Below, in pieces: positions 53,913 through 63,074 of a stretch of 64,000 nucleotides of DNA. Within the stretch, counting starts at the first letter, position 1. Every line of letters begins with the position of its first letter. The stretch is from Roseovarius sp. MMSF_3350 (GTDB taxonomy: Bacteria; Pseudomonadota; Alphaproteobacteria; Rhodobacterales; Rhodobacteraceae), in the NCBI RefSeq assembly GCF_030733425.1, contig NZ_JASHIZ010000010.1:62001-126000 (forward strand). The letters run 5' to 3'. Made by a program: the position numbers and the translations under genes. The notes beneath the pieces are model-generated. The model did no database searches. It was given only the letters and a program-made list of their open reading frames with translations, and was not told the origin of the DNA.

Positions 53913-54983
53913 GTGCAGTACCATTTCGAGAGGCTCAGGCGCCGCATTCTGAAGTTGCGGGATCTGGACGCGGTCCTCAAGCGCCGAAAGTTTCGAGGCC
54001 TGCGCGATGAATTCTATGATCGTCTTTGGGCCGAAGCCGCTCAGGATGTTGGTGCCAGGTTCGAAAAGACCGGTGAGCTGACGCAGATCACAGCCGGTTC
54101 GCTTCGCACCTACCTGCATCATTCCGACCTCATGCTGGACGACGCGATTACGACGCGGGTCATGGCGGACAAGGCCATGACCTATGAACTGATTGCGAAG
54201 CTGGGGCATCCGGTACCGGATCACTGTGTCTTTTCCTTGGGCGAAATGGCCAAGGCGCGCTCGTTCCTCGCGCGTCATCCGGGCGGAATCGTGGTCAAGC
54301 CGGCGCGTGGAACCGGCGGCGGAAACGGCGTCAGCGTGGGCATCCGTTCGAACGAGATGTTGAACCAGGCGGCCAGACATGCCTCCAGTTTCAATTCGAA
54401 ACTTCTCACCGAACCAATCCTCGAGGGCGCAAGCCTCCGCCTGCTCTACCTGGATGGCATGTTTCTTGATGCCGTGCTGCGCGACCGCCCTACCGTCATC
54501 GGAGACGGAAGCTCCACCTTGCGTCAGCTTATCAACGGCGAAACGCGAAATCGGCTGACCCGAAAACCAATTGTCGCCCTCAACCCTTTGAACATGGATG
54601 TGGATTGCCGCAGTTTCCTGCAGCGGCAGAAACTAGACCTGAAGGGCCGTCCCGGTGCGGGGCAGCGGATCGCGGTCAAGAATGTCGTGAACGAAAACGC
54701 CGCGCGCGACAATCGTTCGGTGCGTGACGCTGTCAATCCGGGAATCATCGAGGCGGGCGGGCAACTCGTCAGGAACCTGAACGTCAGCCTTGCGGGGCTG
54801 GACGTCATGGTGCGCGATCACACGGCGCCGATGCAGGAAAATGGCGCCTATTTCCACGAGGTGAACATCGGACCGGGATTGCATCACCATTACCTTATCG
54901 CCAACCGCGACGAAGGTGTGCCCGTAGCCAGCCGGATCCTCGAAACGATGTTCCGCCGGAAGATGGGCGTGATTCAGACATGA
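53913..54983 (+). CDS. Second ATP-grasp protein, cyanophycin-synthetase-like ligase domain
   Basis: A 356-residue protein. MADKAMTYELIAKLGHPVPDHCVF begins the ATP-grasp, and GGIVVKPARGTGGGNGVSVGI (residues ~124-144) is the glycine-rich ATP loop in the form seen in cyanophycin synthetase and GshAB. RLLYLDGMFLDAVLRDRPTVIGDG follows, and EVNIGPGLHHHY closes the active site. It starts at a GTG with a weak ribosome-binding site. It lacks the Mur ligase domain of CphA. It overlaps the Ldh gene by 4 bp. Substrates are not known. Confidence 0.8.
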   Translation: MQYHFERLRRRILKLRDLDAVLKRRKFRGLRDEFYDRLWAEAAQDVGARFEKTGELTQITAGSLRTYLHHSDLMLDDAITTRVMADKAMTYELIAKLGHPVPDHCVFSLGEMAKARSFLARHPGGIVVKPARGTGGGNGVSVGIRSNEMLNQAARHASSFNSKLLTEPILEGASLRLLYLDGMFLDAVLRDRPTVIGDGSSTLRQLINGETRNRLTRKPIVALNPLNMDVDCRSFLQRQKLDLKGRPGAGQRIAVKNVVNENAARDNRSVRDAVNPGIIEAGGQLVRNLNVSLAGLDVMVRDHTAPMQENGAYFHEVNIGPGLHHHYLIANRDEGVPVASRILETMFRRKMGVIQT

Positions 54984-56026
54984 CAGACAAGCTCTGCAGA
55001 ATCTCTCCCGCGATGCTTACGGAGTTCATGCGCGACGCACTGGTCCGTTCCGGTGCAGACCCCAGGGATGCCGGTTGCGTCGCAGATAACCTGATCTGGA
55101 ACGACCTCGTCGACCGCAGGAACCATGGCTGCGAAAGGCTGTCCATCCTTTGCAGCAAAGTCCGGTCGGGCGCGATCCGGTCACCGTCCCTCATGCAATT
55201 CAAACAATTGGGGTCAGGCGTCGGGTCTCTGGATGCCGGCGATGGGTTCGGGCAGATAGCCGGGCAGCGCGCGATGAAACATGCGATCGATCTAGCCAGC
55301 GCCGCCGGCATCGGCGGCGTAAGCGTGTCCGGAAGCAACTTTTTCGGCACCGGTGCGGCATTCCTTGTCCAAGCCGCCAAGGCCGACATGATCGCCCTCG
55401 TCATGAGCAACTCTTTCGCCAAGGTGGCCGCGCATGGCGGTGTGACGCCGGTGCTGGGCACAAACCCGATCGCCTTCGGAGCGCCCCGCCGCAACGGGCG
55501 CGCCCTCCTCGTGGACATGTCGACCGCCGGACTTGCCGGGTCGACGCTGCGCGCGCACCGCAGGCAAGGCCTGGACTTGCCCACGGGGCTCGTGATCGAC
55601 GATGCAGGTGATCCGGTGACCGACCCGGCCCTCGCCCTGAAGGGCACGTTGCTGCCGGCAGCCGGTGCCAAAGGTTTCGGCCTGTCGCTTTGCGTGGAGG
55701 TTCTTGCCGGCGTCCTGAGCGGCTCTGCGATGTCGAAACAGGTCGGCTCGCTCTATGCAGACGCACCGCAGGCCGGAAACAGCGGGCATTTCGTCCTGGC
55801 GTTCGACATCAAGCACTGGATGCCCGTGGACGCGTATTACGATCGATTCGACACCATGGCCGCGATGATTGCGTCTTCCAACCCGGACGGTTCAGTTCGC
55901 TTGCCCGGCGAAGCCCGCTGGGACGCATTCGATAGAAATTCGCGTGAGGGGATCGAGATCGAGCCAGAGACCGCCAGAAGACTTGAAGAGCTGGCCGCGA
56001 ACCTGGACATGCAGCCACCATGGTGA
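54980..56026 (+). CDS. Ldh-family (malate/L-lactate/sulfolactate) NAD(P)-dependent dehydrogenase
   Basis: A 348-residue member of the Ldh_2 family, which reduces 2-oxo acids or cyclic imines. GIGGVSVSGSNFFGTGAAFLVQAAKADMIALVMSNSFAKVAAHGG, GTNPIAFGAPRRNG and KGFGLSLCVEVLAGVLSGSAMS match the family. The motif normally carrying the catalytic His (often NSxHxG) reads SGSNFFG, so the usual His is replaced here by Asn/Phe; activity may differ. It is coupled to the ATP-grasp gene by an ATGA overlap. Confidence 0.85.
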   Translation: MTDKLCRISPAMLTEFMRDALVRSGADPRDAGCVADNLIWNDLVDRRNHGCERLSILCSKVRSGAIRSPSLMQFKQLGSGVGSLDAGDGFGQIAGQRAMKHAIDLASAAGIGGVSVSGSNFFGTGAAFLVQAAKADMIALVMSNSFAKVAAHGGVTPVLGTNPIAFGAPRRNGRALLVDMSTAGLAGSTLRAHRRQGLDLPTGLVIDDAGDPVTDPALALKGTLLPAAGAKGFGLSLCVEVLAGVLSGSAMSKQVGSLYADAPQAGNSGHFVLAFDIKHWMPVDAYYDRFDTMAAMIASSNPDGSVRLPGEARWDAFDRNSREGIEIEPETARRLEELAANLDMQPPW

Positions 56027-56089
56027 CATCTGCAGGAACCGGCATCGCTGCAAGGGTTGGCCTGCTTCAAGTCTGTAGAGAGTGACCCG

Positions 56090-56740
56090 ATGCGCCGTCT
56101 CGGAAAGCTGCTGTTGTTCGTGGTGGTCGCCTACCTCCTCTTGGTCGGCGCCATGCGGGTGTATGTGGAAACCTACCGGCAGGATCCGGTACAGGGCCCG
56201 GTCAGTGCCATCGTGGTCCTGTCTTCCGGTCCTGTGAGAGACGACCGGGAGGGGCGAACCGGTATGCGCACACGGGCCGGGGTCGAGCTGTATTTCACGC
56301 AGCGCGAGGCGGGCCACGACCCGAAACTCGTCCTGTCCGGCGGCATCATTCATCCTGAAAGCCCCAGCATGGCCGAGGATATGAGGGACTTTGCCGTCGA
56401 TCTGGGCGTGCCGTCCGACAAGATCATCGTCGAGGGCCGCTCGGGATCCACGCTTCAGAACGCCTTGTTCTCCCACCAGTTACTTGGGGAAGCGGCAAGC
56501 GGCCAGCTTGCTGTCGTCACCGACCGCTTTCACATCCCGCGCGCCTGGACCAGCTTTCGCTGGGCGGGAATGTCAGACCTCGTAATGGTGTCAGCTGACG
56601 GGGAAACCGAGCCAGTGGACTGGGACAACCTGATGGGCGAAGGCATAAAATGGCCTGCCAACGCGGTACGCGGCCTGGTTTTCTCGATCCTGAGTACGGT
56701 GGGTTGGGCGGAAAAAGAGATTCTGTGGATCATCGAATAG
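56090..56740 (+). CDS. YdcF/SanA family (DUF218) protein
   Basis: A 216-residue membrane-anchored protein. After RRLGKLLLFVVVAYLLLVGAMRVYVETY, one N-terminal helix, the DUF218 domain shows SAIVVLSSGPVRDD, TRAGVELYFTQREAGHDPKLVLSGG, EGRSGSTLQNALFSHQLLG and VVTDRFHIPRAWTSFRWAG. ElyC, SanA and YdcF of this family act in envelope and peptidoglycan precursor handling, though the chemistry is unsettled. The ATG at 56090 follows GAGAG. It is 63 bp after the Ldh gene. Confidence 0.82.
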   Translation: MRRLGKLLLFVVVAYLLLVGAMRVYVETYRQDPVQGPVSAIVVLSSGPVRDDREGRTGMRTRAGVELYFTQREAGHDPKLVLSGGIIHPESPSMAEDMRDFAVDLGVPSDKIIVEGRSGSTLQNALFSHQLLGEAASGQLAVVTDRFHIPRAWTSFRWAGMSDLVMVSADGETEPVDWDNLMGEGIKWPANAVRGLVFSILSTVGWAEKEILWIIE

Positions 56741-56960
56741 ATCGCGAGCGCGTGCAGAAGACCCGAGCCGGAGCCGCTGTCGTGGACTGATCGGCCCAAT
56801 TCAGCATGTTTTGACCGACAAGTAATGATGACTGCCCGTGTCCGACGTCAGATTTTGTCCGATCGAGCGTCAAAAAGCTTGCGGGAACGGCTTCTCTTTT
56901 GCAATCATCTCTAGCCAATAGTTAGTTTCGGCTCTGCTGATATTTTATAATGATCGACAA

Positions 56961-58418
56961 ATGAATTCCGAGCGCTCCTTACCCAAGCTGAACGGCTTAA
57001 CCATTTTTTCACATGCATGGGCCGCGCAAAGCCTGGTCCAACTGGTGTTCTACATCGTGTGGTTCGAGGAAGGCTTGATCCTCGGCTACATTTTCGCTGC
57101 GCTAGCAATCCTGGTTTTCATGTTTCCCGGCCGGGTCTGGCTCTTCGGCGCCATGATCGTCGCCAGTATCGCCTATTTCGTTTCGCAGTGGCCCTATGTC
57201 GTGAATCACATTCTCACCGACACTTTCCTGTCAGTCACCATGCTGGCGGCCCTGATCTGGATGGTCGTGTATTTCAGGCGTCGACACGTTCCGTTCGATC
57301 AAGATTTGGCGAACGCCTGGTTCGACAAATTCGCTCCGGTGTGCGGCGCCGCCTTCGCTTTCATTTATTTTTCCATCATCGTTTCAAAGCTGAACACCGG
57401 CTTTTTCAACCTCGATATAAGCTGCCTCAAGGGAATGATCGAGGAGGTGCATGACAGGCGCCCGATCCTGTCGCCCCTTCTTTCGATCGCGAGCGTCGAA
57501 TTCTACTTCTGGTTCTTCATGGTCGCGGAAACTCTTCTTCCGCTGATGCTGGCGATCCGCAAGACGCGACTTCTTGCGTTCTATTTCGGTGTCCCATTCC
57601 ACGTTTTGCTTGGCTTGATGGGTCACTGGCCGTTCTCCGCCTTCATGATTTCCCTGTACATTCTCGTCGCCGCACCGGCCCTGCTGAAGGTTCTGCGCGA
57701 GGTGGCGGACTGGGCGGACGGCCTGCGCAACAAACTCGTGCCGTGGGTGTCGCCGTCTCTGGGCTTTGCATGCGTGAGCGGATTGCTTCTGGCCTGCGCC
57801 CTGGTCATCAAACCCAGTTGGGTCTGGCTTATCTGGACGCTCGGCGTCGCGACGGCCCTGCTCTATGCCACCATACGTGAGCATATCCGGCACGGCTTGT
57901 TCGCCGGGACCGGCGTTACGCCGATGTGGACCTCGAAACCAGGTTTTCTGTGGGTCTTCTTCGTGCTCGTGGTGATAAATTCCCTGTCACCCTACATAGG
58001 GTTAAAGACAACGACCAGCGTCGCCATGTACAGCAACATGAGGACCGAAGGCGGCACGAACAATCACCTGTTTATGCCCAGGGTGCCCCTGTTCCATATC
58101 CAGGACGACCTTGTGGAAATCGTTGATTCGAACAACGAGCAAATCGAAGAGCTGAAGACACATCCGGCGCGCTACGGCTATGTCGGGCAGGAGTTCGACG
58201 TATATGTGAATTACTTCGAACTTCGCCGAAGCGTCGCGAACGTTGAAGATCCGGATCTGGAGATTACCTATATCCGTAACGGCGAGCAGCGGACTTTCAA
58301 ACGCGGCGAAAACAACGAAGCCGACCCCGATCTCGATGTGGCTCCGTCGATCTTTTTGCAAAAAGCCCTGTATTTCCGCCCGGTCTTTAAAGGAGATTTA
58401 TCCTATTGTCTTCACTAG
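56961..58418 (+). CDS. Polytopic membrane protein, probable HTTM-type
   Basis: A 485-residue protein with about eight to ten hydrophobic helices in residues ~20-370, then a soluble C-terminal part of ~115 residues. The pattern KLNTGFFN, FFMVAETLLPLMLAI, FHVLLGLMGHWPFSAFM and then SVAMYSNMRTEGGTNNHLFMP after the last helix resembles HTTM proteins (relatives of vitamin-K-dependent carboxylase) that accompany DCC thiol proteins. The next gene is such a DCC protein, overlapping by 13 bp, which supports the assignment. Its own activity is unknown. Confidence 0.65.
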   Translation: MNSERSLPKLNGLTIFSHAWAAQSLVQLVFYIVWFEEGLILGYIFAALAILVFMFPGRVWLFGAMIVASIAYFVSQWPYVVNHILTDTFLSVTMLAALIWMVVYFRRRHVPFDQDLANAWFDKFAPVCGAAFAFIYFSIIVSKLNTGFFNLDISCLKGMIEEVHDRRPILSPLLSIASVEFYFWFFMVAETLLPLMLAIRKTRLLAFYFGVPFHVLLGLMGHWPFSAFMISLYILVAAPALLKVLREVADWADGLRNKLVPWVSPSLGFACVSGLLLACALVIKPSWVWLIWTLGVATALLYATIREHIRHGLFAGTGVTPMWTSKPGFLWVFFVLVVINSLSPYIGLKTTTSVAMYSNMRTEGGTNNHLFMPRVPLFHIQDDLVEIVDSNNEQIEELKTHPARYGYVGQEFDVYVNYFELRRSVANVEDPDLEITYIRNGEQRTFKRGENNEADPDLDVAPSIFLQKALYFRPVFKGDLSYCLH

Positions 58419-58828
58419 GCGCGGATCCCGGGACCGGCTCACCGCCGGACAAAGCGGATAACTGGCTGCTGTATGACGGTGAGTGCCCGTTTTGCAGTCG
58501 CTATGTAGAGCTTGTTCGCATCCGTGACGCCGTCGGTCCGTTGCGCCTTGTCAACGCGCGGGACGGCGGGCCCGAAGTCGACGAAGTCAAAACCCATGAC
58601 ATGGATCTTGACGAAGGCATGGTGCTGAAGATGTCAGGCAAGCTGTATCACGGGCAAGACTGCATTCATGCGTTGTCCCTGCTTAGTTCGCCGGAAGGTG
58701 CATTCAATCGATTCAATGCCTGGGTATTTCGCTCAAAGACCCGCGCCGGGCTGCTGTACCCCGTGCTTCGTGCCGGCCGGAATACCACGCTCAGGCTGCT
58801 TGGCCGCAAGAAGATGCGGTCGAGTTGA
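58406..58828 (+). CDS. DCC1-like thiol-disulfide oxidoreductase family protein (DUF393), TTG start
   Basis: A 140-residue protein with the hallmark LLYDGECPFCSRYVELVRIRD: a YDGxCPxC thiol pair at the start of a thioredoxin-like fold, then GKLYHGQDCIHALSLL. The only fitting start is the TTG at 58406, preceded by AAAGGAG at 58389-58395 with ten bases between. No in-frame ATG occurs before the active site. It overlaps the HTTM-like gene by 13 bp, so the two are likely made together. The pairing suggests a redox partner role, by inference. Confidence 0.8.
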   Translation: MSSLGADPGTGSPPDKADNWLLYDGECPFCSRYVELVRIRDAVGPLRLVNARDGGPEVDEVKTHDMDLDEGMVLKMSGKLYHGQDCIHALSLLSSPEGAFNRFNAWVFRSKTRAGLLYPVLRAGRNTTLRLLGRKKMRSS

Positions 58829-58867
58829 CGCGGCAGGCCATGCGGCCCCCTTCTTCACTGAGAGCGT

Positions 58868-60448
58868 CTACTTGTCAGGTGAGGTCGTGCACCAATCGAT
58901 CACATACCGGTCCCGCAGCATGTCGAGGTGATGCAGACCGATGCTGCCCGGCTTGTCCTTGGGCGTAAACGTCCGCACCAGCCTTTCTTCGTATGCGACG
59001 GGATCGAGCCGCGTGATCTCCATGATATTCAGCCCGTACCCGTACACGCCGAAGCTGTTGTTCTGGGATGGGCGGTAAATGCGCGCCTCCGTGCGGATCA
59101 CGGACCCCGCGTTCCGCGCAACATCAGAGCCGATCACCACAGGATTTTGCGGATGCGGAACGATGGTCGTGAGATCAGGACCGTCCACCGCAAAGAGGTA
59201 AAGTTCGCTGGAATGATCCTGAAAGGCATAATGGTCCGAAAGATTGGTCAGGAGCCAGCACTGTCCATCCTCTGCCCGGAACAAGCTGCTATCGGCAAGA
59301 TACTCGCCCTCGAACGCAGTCGCGTGCAGTTCCCATTCCGTGGGAAACGTCTTGGCTTTCCAGACTTCCAATCGCATTTGCTGCTGTGTTTCAGGAAGCA
59401 TGAAAATGTCGGCGCCGTCTCGAAACACGTAAGGATACGACAGATGGTAAGGACGTTTCAGCGCCACCACCGAAGGTGACAATGTTCCTTCCCCCAACCG
59501 CGCCGCTTCGATCCAACCGTTGCTGTCGTTCGGGCCCATGGCCTCGTAGAAGATCCATGTCTCGCCATCGTGTTCGAACAGAAAGGGGTCCGCCATGAAA
59601 TACGCGTTATTCGGAAGATCCCAGGCGTCACGCAGAGCGATATCCGTCGGATCGGAGGCGCCGCTCATGATCCTCCAAGTCGGATTCGGGCGCGCCAGCT
59701 TTCCGGGCAGGCGCCGGGCAAGCCTCTGACAGGCAGTCGAAAGAAAACTGGCCAAATAGGGCAGAAGATCAGCATAACCCGACGGGGCGCGCGGTGGCAG
59801 TGGTTCCGCCGCGTCCTGGCCGAGATCTGGGTTGGATTGCAGGTCCTTCAATGTCCGTAGAAGCAAAAGGACGGTCTTCTCTGCGACGAATGCCCCGGTC
59901 AGAACGGCCCCCGGCTTCGGATTGTAAGCTGCGCGGCGCAGGGTTCGCCCACTGCTCTTGCCCGCCGCTCGAAGAACGATATCCACCCTGACGTTGGGCG
60001 CCGCGAAGACCGTGCGGCACGTCCCGATCCAGTCAGGCGTCGCCGATCCCTCGTAGGTGACAGAAACCTCGCCGACGCGCGCCTGTTGCAATTGCTCTCG
60101 AGCAAGCGTGCTGTCGCTCAGGGCGAGAGCCACGTCATAGGCGGGCCGGGCAGAATCGTGACTGATCTCGGACAGCTCCGCCAGCCGATCGGTCGCTGCC
60201 GCGGTGTCGTAGGCTGCAATACGGCGGCGCATGATATATCGCTCTGCCGCCAGCACCCAGCGAAGCGGAAAAGGCGGCCGCTGCATCGCAGTCGGCTTTT
60301 GACCCGCAAGCTTTCCGACAAGCCGGAACTCTCCCGAGGCACTCAGGCGGTCAATCAGCATGGCCTGCGCATCGGTCAGCGCCATGCCGGGCGTGTAAAC
60401 CAGAGCCAACCTCAGCGGCTTCGACGCTTGCTTGCCAGCGTCACGCAT
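58868..60448 (-). CDS. GINT1 N-terminal-domain-like protein (beta-propeller, possible glycan enzyme)
   Basis: A 526-residue protein. The N-terminal ~250 residues are a variable region (PLRLALVYTPGMALTDAQAMLIDRL) reminiscent of formyltransferase-like domains found fused to this family. Residues ~270-526 form a five-bladed-propeller-like domain: NNAYFMADPFLFEHDGETWIFYEAM, YHLSYPYVFRDGADIFMLPET, FPTEWELHATAFEGEYLADSSLF. It resembles the N-terminal domain of glucosamine inositolphosphorylceramide transferase 1. ATG at 60448 chosen; a TTG at 60487 is possible. Convergent with the DCC gene. Confidence 0.7.
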   Translation of the reverse strand: MRDAGKQASKPLRLALVYTPGMALTDAQAMLIDRLSASGEFRLVGKLAGQKPTAMQRPPFPLRWVLAAERYIMRRRIAAYDTAAATDRLAELSEISHDSARPAYDVALALSDSTLAREQLQQARVGEVSVTYEGSATPDWIGTCRTVFAAPNVRVDIVLRAAGKSSGRTLRRAAYNPKPGAVLTGAFVAEKTVLLLLRTLKDLQSNPDLGQDAAEPLPPRAPSGYADLLPYLASFLSTACQRLARRLPGKLARPNPTWRIMSGASDPTDIALRDAWDLPNNAYFMADPFLFEHDGETWIFYEAMGPNDSNGWIEAARLGEGTLSPSVVALKRPYHLSYPYVFRDGADIFMLPETQQQMRLEVWKAKTFPTEWELHATAFEGEYLADSSLFRAEDGQCWLLTNLSDHYAFQDHSSELYLFAVDGPDLTTIVPHPQNPVVIGSDVARNAGSVIRTEARIYRPSQNNSFGVYGYGLNIMEITRLDPVAYEERLVRTFTPKDKPGSIGLHHLDMLRDRYVIDWCTTSPDK

Positions 60449-60790
60449 GGTCAAGGGCGCACCATGAGACGCGTGGATCAAAAGCAAACCAGACGGAAAT
60501 CAGGGCCACGCAGTGCCGAAGAAACATTGGACTATCACCCGTAAAAAAACACGTTGAACCAAACTTTGGAAAGAAACCTATCCCACTGCCATGCAAACCC
60601 AAGCTTGACGAAAACCAGAAGCGGCACATGCGAATTCGACCCTCTGCACCACGTCAGTGTCAAGCGAAAGTGCCCGGCAGCAAGTCCAAGGCACGTCCCC
60701 GGACCAGGTTTTGAAGGAGCCTGGCCCATACACGCTCAGCAAATGGTTTCGGGCCGAGTCTGCGATTTGGCGGAACCGAAACTTCCCCGG
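60449..60790. other. Non-coding stretch between the GINT1-like and GT4 genes
   Basis: About 340 bp with no convincing gene on either strand and no clear terminator or repeat. It is A+T-richer than the core genome and probably carries the promoter of the GINT1-like gene. Confidence 0.4.
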
Positions 60791-62074
60791 CTAAGGCCGC
60801 GTGGCATTTGCCCTCTCTCGTGGCGTAAGGCGCGCTCTTGCCTGACCTGCCACGGTATCTTTCAGCAGTTTACTGTAGAGGTCGCACAGCGCATCGCACC
60901 ACTGCTCCGCGCTCAGCGACAAGTGTCGGCCACTGGTTCTCGCGGCCTGCGACATGTCAGCGACGGCGCGATCATTGCCACGCAGTTCCCGCAGAACGGC
61001 GGCCAGCGCCTCTTGGTTGCCAGCCGTGAAACTTCGGCCCATGCCAAGCCTGTTGATATCCTGGCTGAGCAGCATGCTGTCCGATATGATCACGGGCACA
61101 CCTGACAAAAGCGCCTCTACCGGTGCCAGGCCGAATGGCTCGGGACCAAGCGTAGGCGCGATCAGCAGCCGCGCTTTCTTCATGGCTGCCTGCAGCCCTG
61201 CCCTATCCTGCCAACCGCTGTAGACATGCTCGGGGTATTCATCGAGAAGCCTTGCCCTATCCCGTCCTTCGCCGACGAAGGTCACACGCACACCTGCCTG
61301 CCGGCCTGCCTCCGCCAGCAGGAACACGCCCTTGTAGGCATGGATGTCTCCTATGTAGAGAATATCCCGGTTGCGTTCCGCCGCGAGTGGTGCGTGCAAC
61401 AGCGGATCGACCGGGTTTGGAATAGTGCGCACCGGCCCTTCCGCCCCATCTGGAAACAGGCGGGCCTCCATTGCTTCGTGGATCAGGATCGTTGTGACAC
61501 CGGCCGACAGCCGCCTCCGGGCGCGGTTCTGCAACGACTGGCGCGCCACACGCCAGAGCTTCTGAGCATAGCTGCGCTTATCGCAATTCCTCAGCACGCA
61601 CCCCGAGGACAACGCCCGGCGGTTGCAGGTTTCTCCCGATCTGAAATCGAAGAAAGCGCCGTTGGGACACGCCAGAAAGTAATCATGCGCATGCATGACC
61701 GTTCGCGAGGCGACAGGCCGCAGGGCGGCAAGTACCGAAGGTGAGAGCGTTTGGTGATAGCCGTGAACATGGTAGACGGTACCCGGGCTGTCATTCGCAT
61801 CCACCCAGTTCGACAGCAACCGAAGTGAATTCGCGTTCCAAAGCCCGCCAAGCGCGGCCTTGACCTTACCCTGCTCCAACAACCTGCTGCCCCCCGCCGC
61901 AACCGCGTCGACGCCTTTTTCGGACAGACAATGGGAATCTCCCGAAAAGAACGTTACCGGCACCGTCCGGTCCGCCAGAGACCGCGCGTGAAGCAGCGCC
62001 AGCTTCGACGCCCCTCCTTGGACAGTGGAGAAATCGCTCAGGATGACGACACGGTCGAGTTGCACCTGCATCAC
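60791..62074 (-). CDS. Glycosyltransferase family 4
   Basis: A 427-residue GT-B glycosyltransferase. The N-terminal domain has ILSDFSTVQGGASKLALLHARSL and YHVHGYHQT. The C-terminal nucleotide-sugar domain shows ILYIGDIHAYKGVFLLAEAG, GWQDRAGLQAAMKKARLLIAPTLGPEPFGLAPVEALLSGVPVI with the E-x7-E motif. A Cys-rich stretch (GETCNRRALSSGCVLRNC) is present, as in some capsule transferases. It overlaps the upstream GT2 gene by 4 bp. Donor and acceptor sugars are unknown. Confidence 0.92.
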   Translation of the reverse strand: MMQVQLDRVVILSDFSTVQGGASKLALLHARSLADRTVPVTFFSGDSHCLSEKGVDAVAAGGSRLLEQGKVKAALGGLWNANSLRLLSNWVDANDSPGTVYHVHGYHQTLSPSVLAALRPVASRTVMHAHDYFLACPNGAFFDFRSGETCNRRALSSGCVLRNCDKRSYAQKLWRVARQSLQNRARRRLSAGVTTILIHEAMEARLFPDGAEGPVRTIPNPVDPLLHAPLAAERNRDILYIGDIHAYKGVFLLAEAGRQAGVRVTFVGEGRDRARLLDEYPEHVYSGWQDRAGLQAAMKKARLLIAPTLGPEPFGLAPVEALLSGVPVIISDSMLLSQDINRLGMGRSFTAGNQEALAAVLRELRGNDRAVADMSQAARTSGRHLSLSAEQWCDALCDLYSKLLKDTVAGQARARLTPRERANATRP

Positions 62075-62949
62075 TCGAACGAGAGTATCTGTTCAGGACT
62101 CAGGCGCCCGCGCGCCAAGTCCTTGAAGGCACGAAAATTACCGATGAGCCGCCCCCTGCGATCGACCTCCGGCTCGGGCTTCAACGATTTAACGACATTG
62201 CTGATCAGGTTTCGGGACATGATGTTCAAGGCGCGAGTCCTGGACATGGTCCCTTTCCTGGCGAGGTACAGAGGATTTGCGATCTGGGAATAGCCAAACC
62301 GTTGACCGCTGCCTCGACCGGTCTTCGTGCCGAGATGCACCCCCCTCAGCAAACGGGAGGTGACGATCTTTCCATAGCTGGCGACCTGGCGGGAAAAGTC
62401 TACGTCCTCGAGCCAGCAATAGGCTTTCAGCCGTTGATCGAACCGCAGATTGTTCTGCACGACAGGCCTGGCCCTGAGCGCCATGTTGCAACCGTAGCAG
62501 TTATACACGGGTGTCAGGGCAAAATCGTCAGCATCAGCAGGTTCCGAAACAAGCGTACGGCCATAGTCATGGCTCAGCCCCGGTCCATGAATTCCGTCCG
62601 CCAGGACGTGACCGGTGCACATGGCGACCTCTGGATTGTTTTTGAAAAGCCGTTCCAGATTGGCGAGGTAGTCGGGTGCGAGAAGGAAGTCATCATCCAG
62701 AAAGAGCACGATATCGTCTTCTCGCAGCATGGCCAGAGCCGCGTTCCGCTGGGTCGTAAGCCCCCTCTCGGTCTGGATGACGGCGACCTGAAACGGCAAG
62801 TCAGAAACGGCGTCGGTACAAACGTCCCCTTCGTCGGCCACGATAAGCAGGGTCAGGTCCGGTTTGCGGGTCTGCCGTTCCAGATCCTTTACCGTTGGCG
62901 TCAGGATCGAACACCGGTTCGTAGACGGGATTGCGACTATCAACCGCAT
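62071..62949 (-). CDS. Glycosyltransferase family 2
   Basis: A 292-residue GT-A glycosyltransferase. LIVAIPSTNRCSILTPTVKDLERQT starts the fold, LREDDIVLFLDDDFLLAPDYLANLERLF holds the metal-binding DDD, and CWLEDVDFSRQVASYGK is the ED catalytic-base region. KPEPEVDRRGRLIGNFRAFKDLARGRLSPEQI ends it. It is the first gene of the GT2-GT4 pair (ATGA overlap) and lies 283 bp from the sugar transferase, so the three probably build one surface polysaccharide. Confidence 0.92.
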   Translation of the reverse strand: MRLIVAIPSTNRCSILTPTVKDLERQTRKPDLTLLIVADEGDVCTDAVSDLPFQVAVIQTERGLTTQRNAALAMLREDDIVLFLDDDFLLAPDYLANLERLFKNNPEVAMCTGHVLADGIHGPGLSHDYGRTLVSEPADADDFALTPVYNCYGCNMALRARPVVQNNLRFDQRLKAYCWLEDVDFSRQVASYGKIVTSRLLRGVHLGTKTGRGSGQRFGYSQIANPLYLARKGTMSRTRALNIMSRNLISNVVKSLKPEPEVDRRGRLIGNFRAFKDLARGRLSPEQILSFE

Positions 62950-63074
62950 ATCGCAAGACGCTTTCTCATCGCACTAAACCACAAAAAAATACCAACGATC
63001 CAACGCATATATTGACACGCTACGAACTGTCCGCCACCATTTGGAAAAGAGCAATAAGAAACGAGCAGACAATA

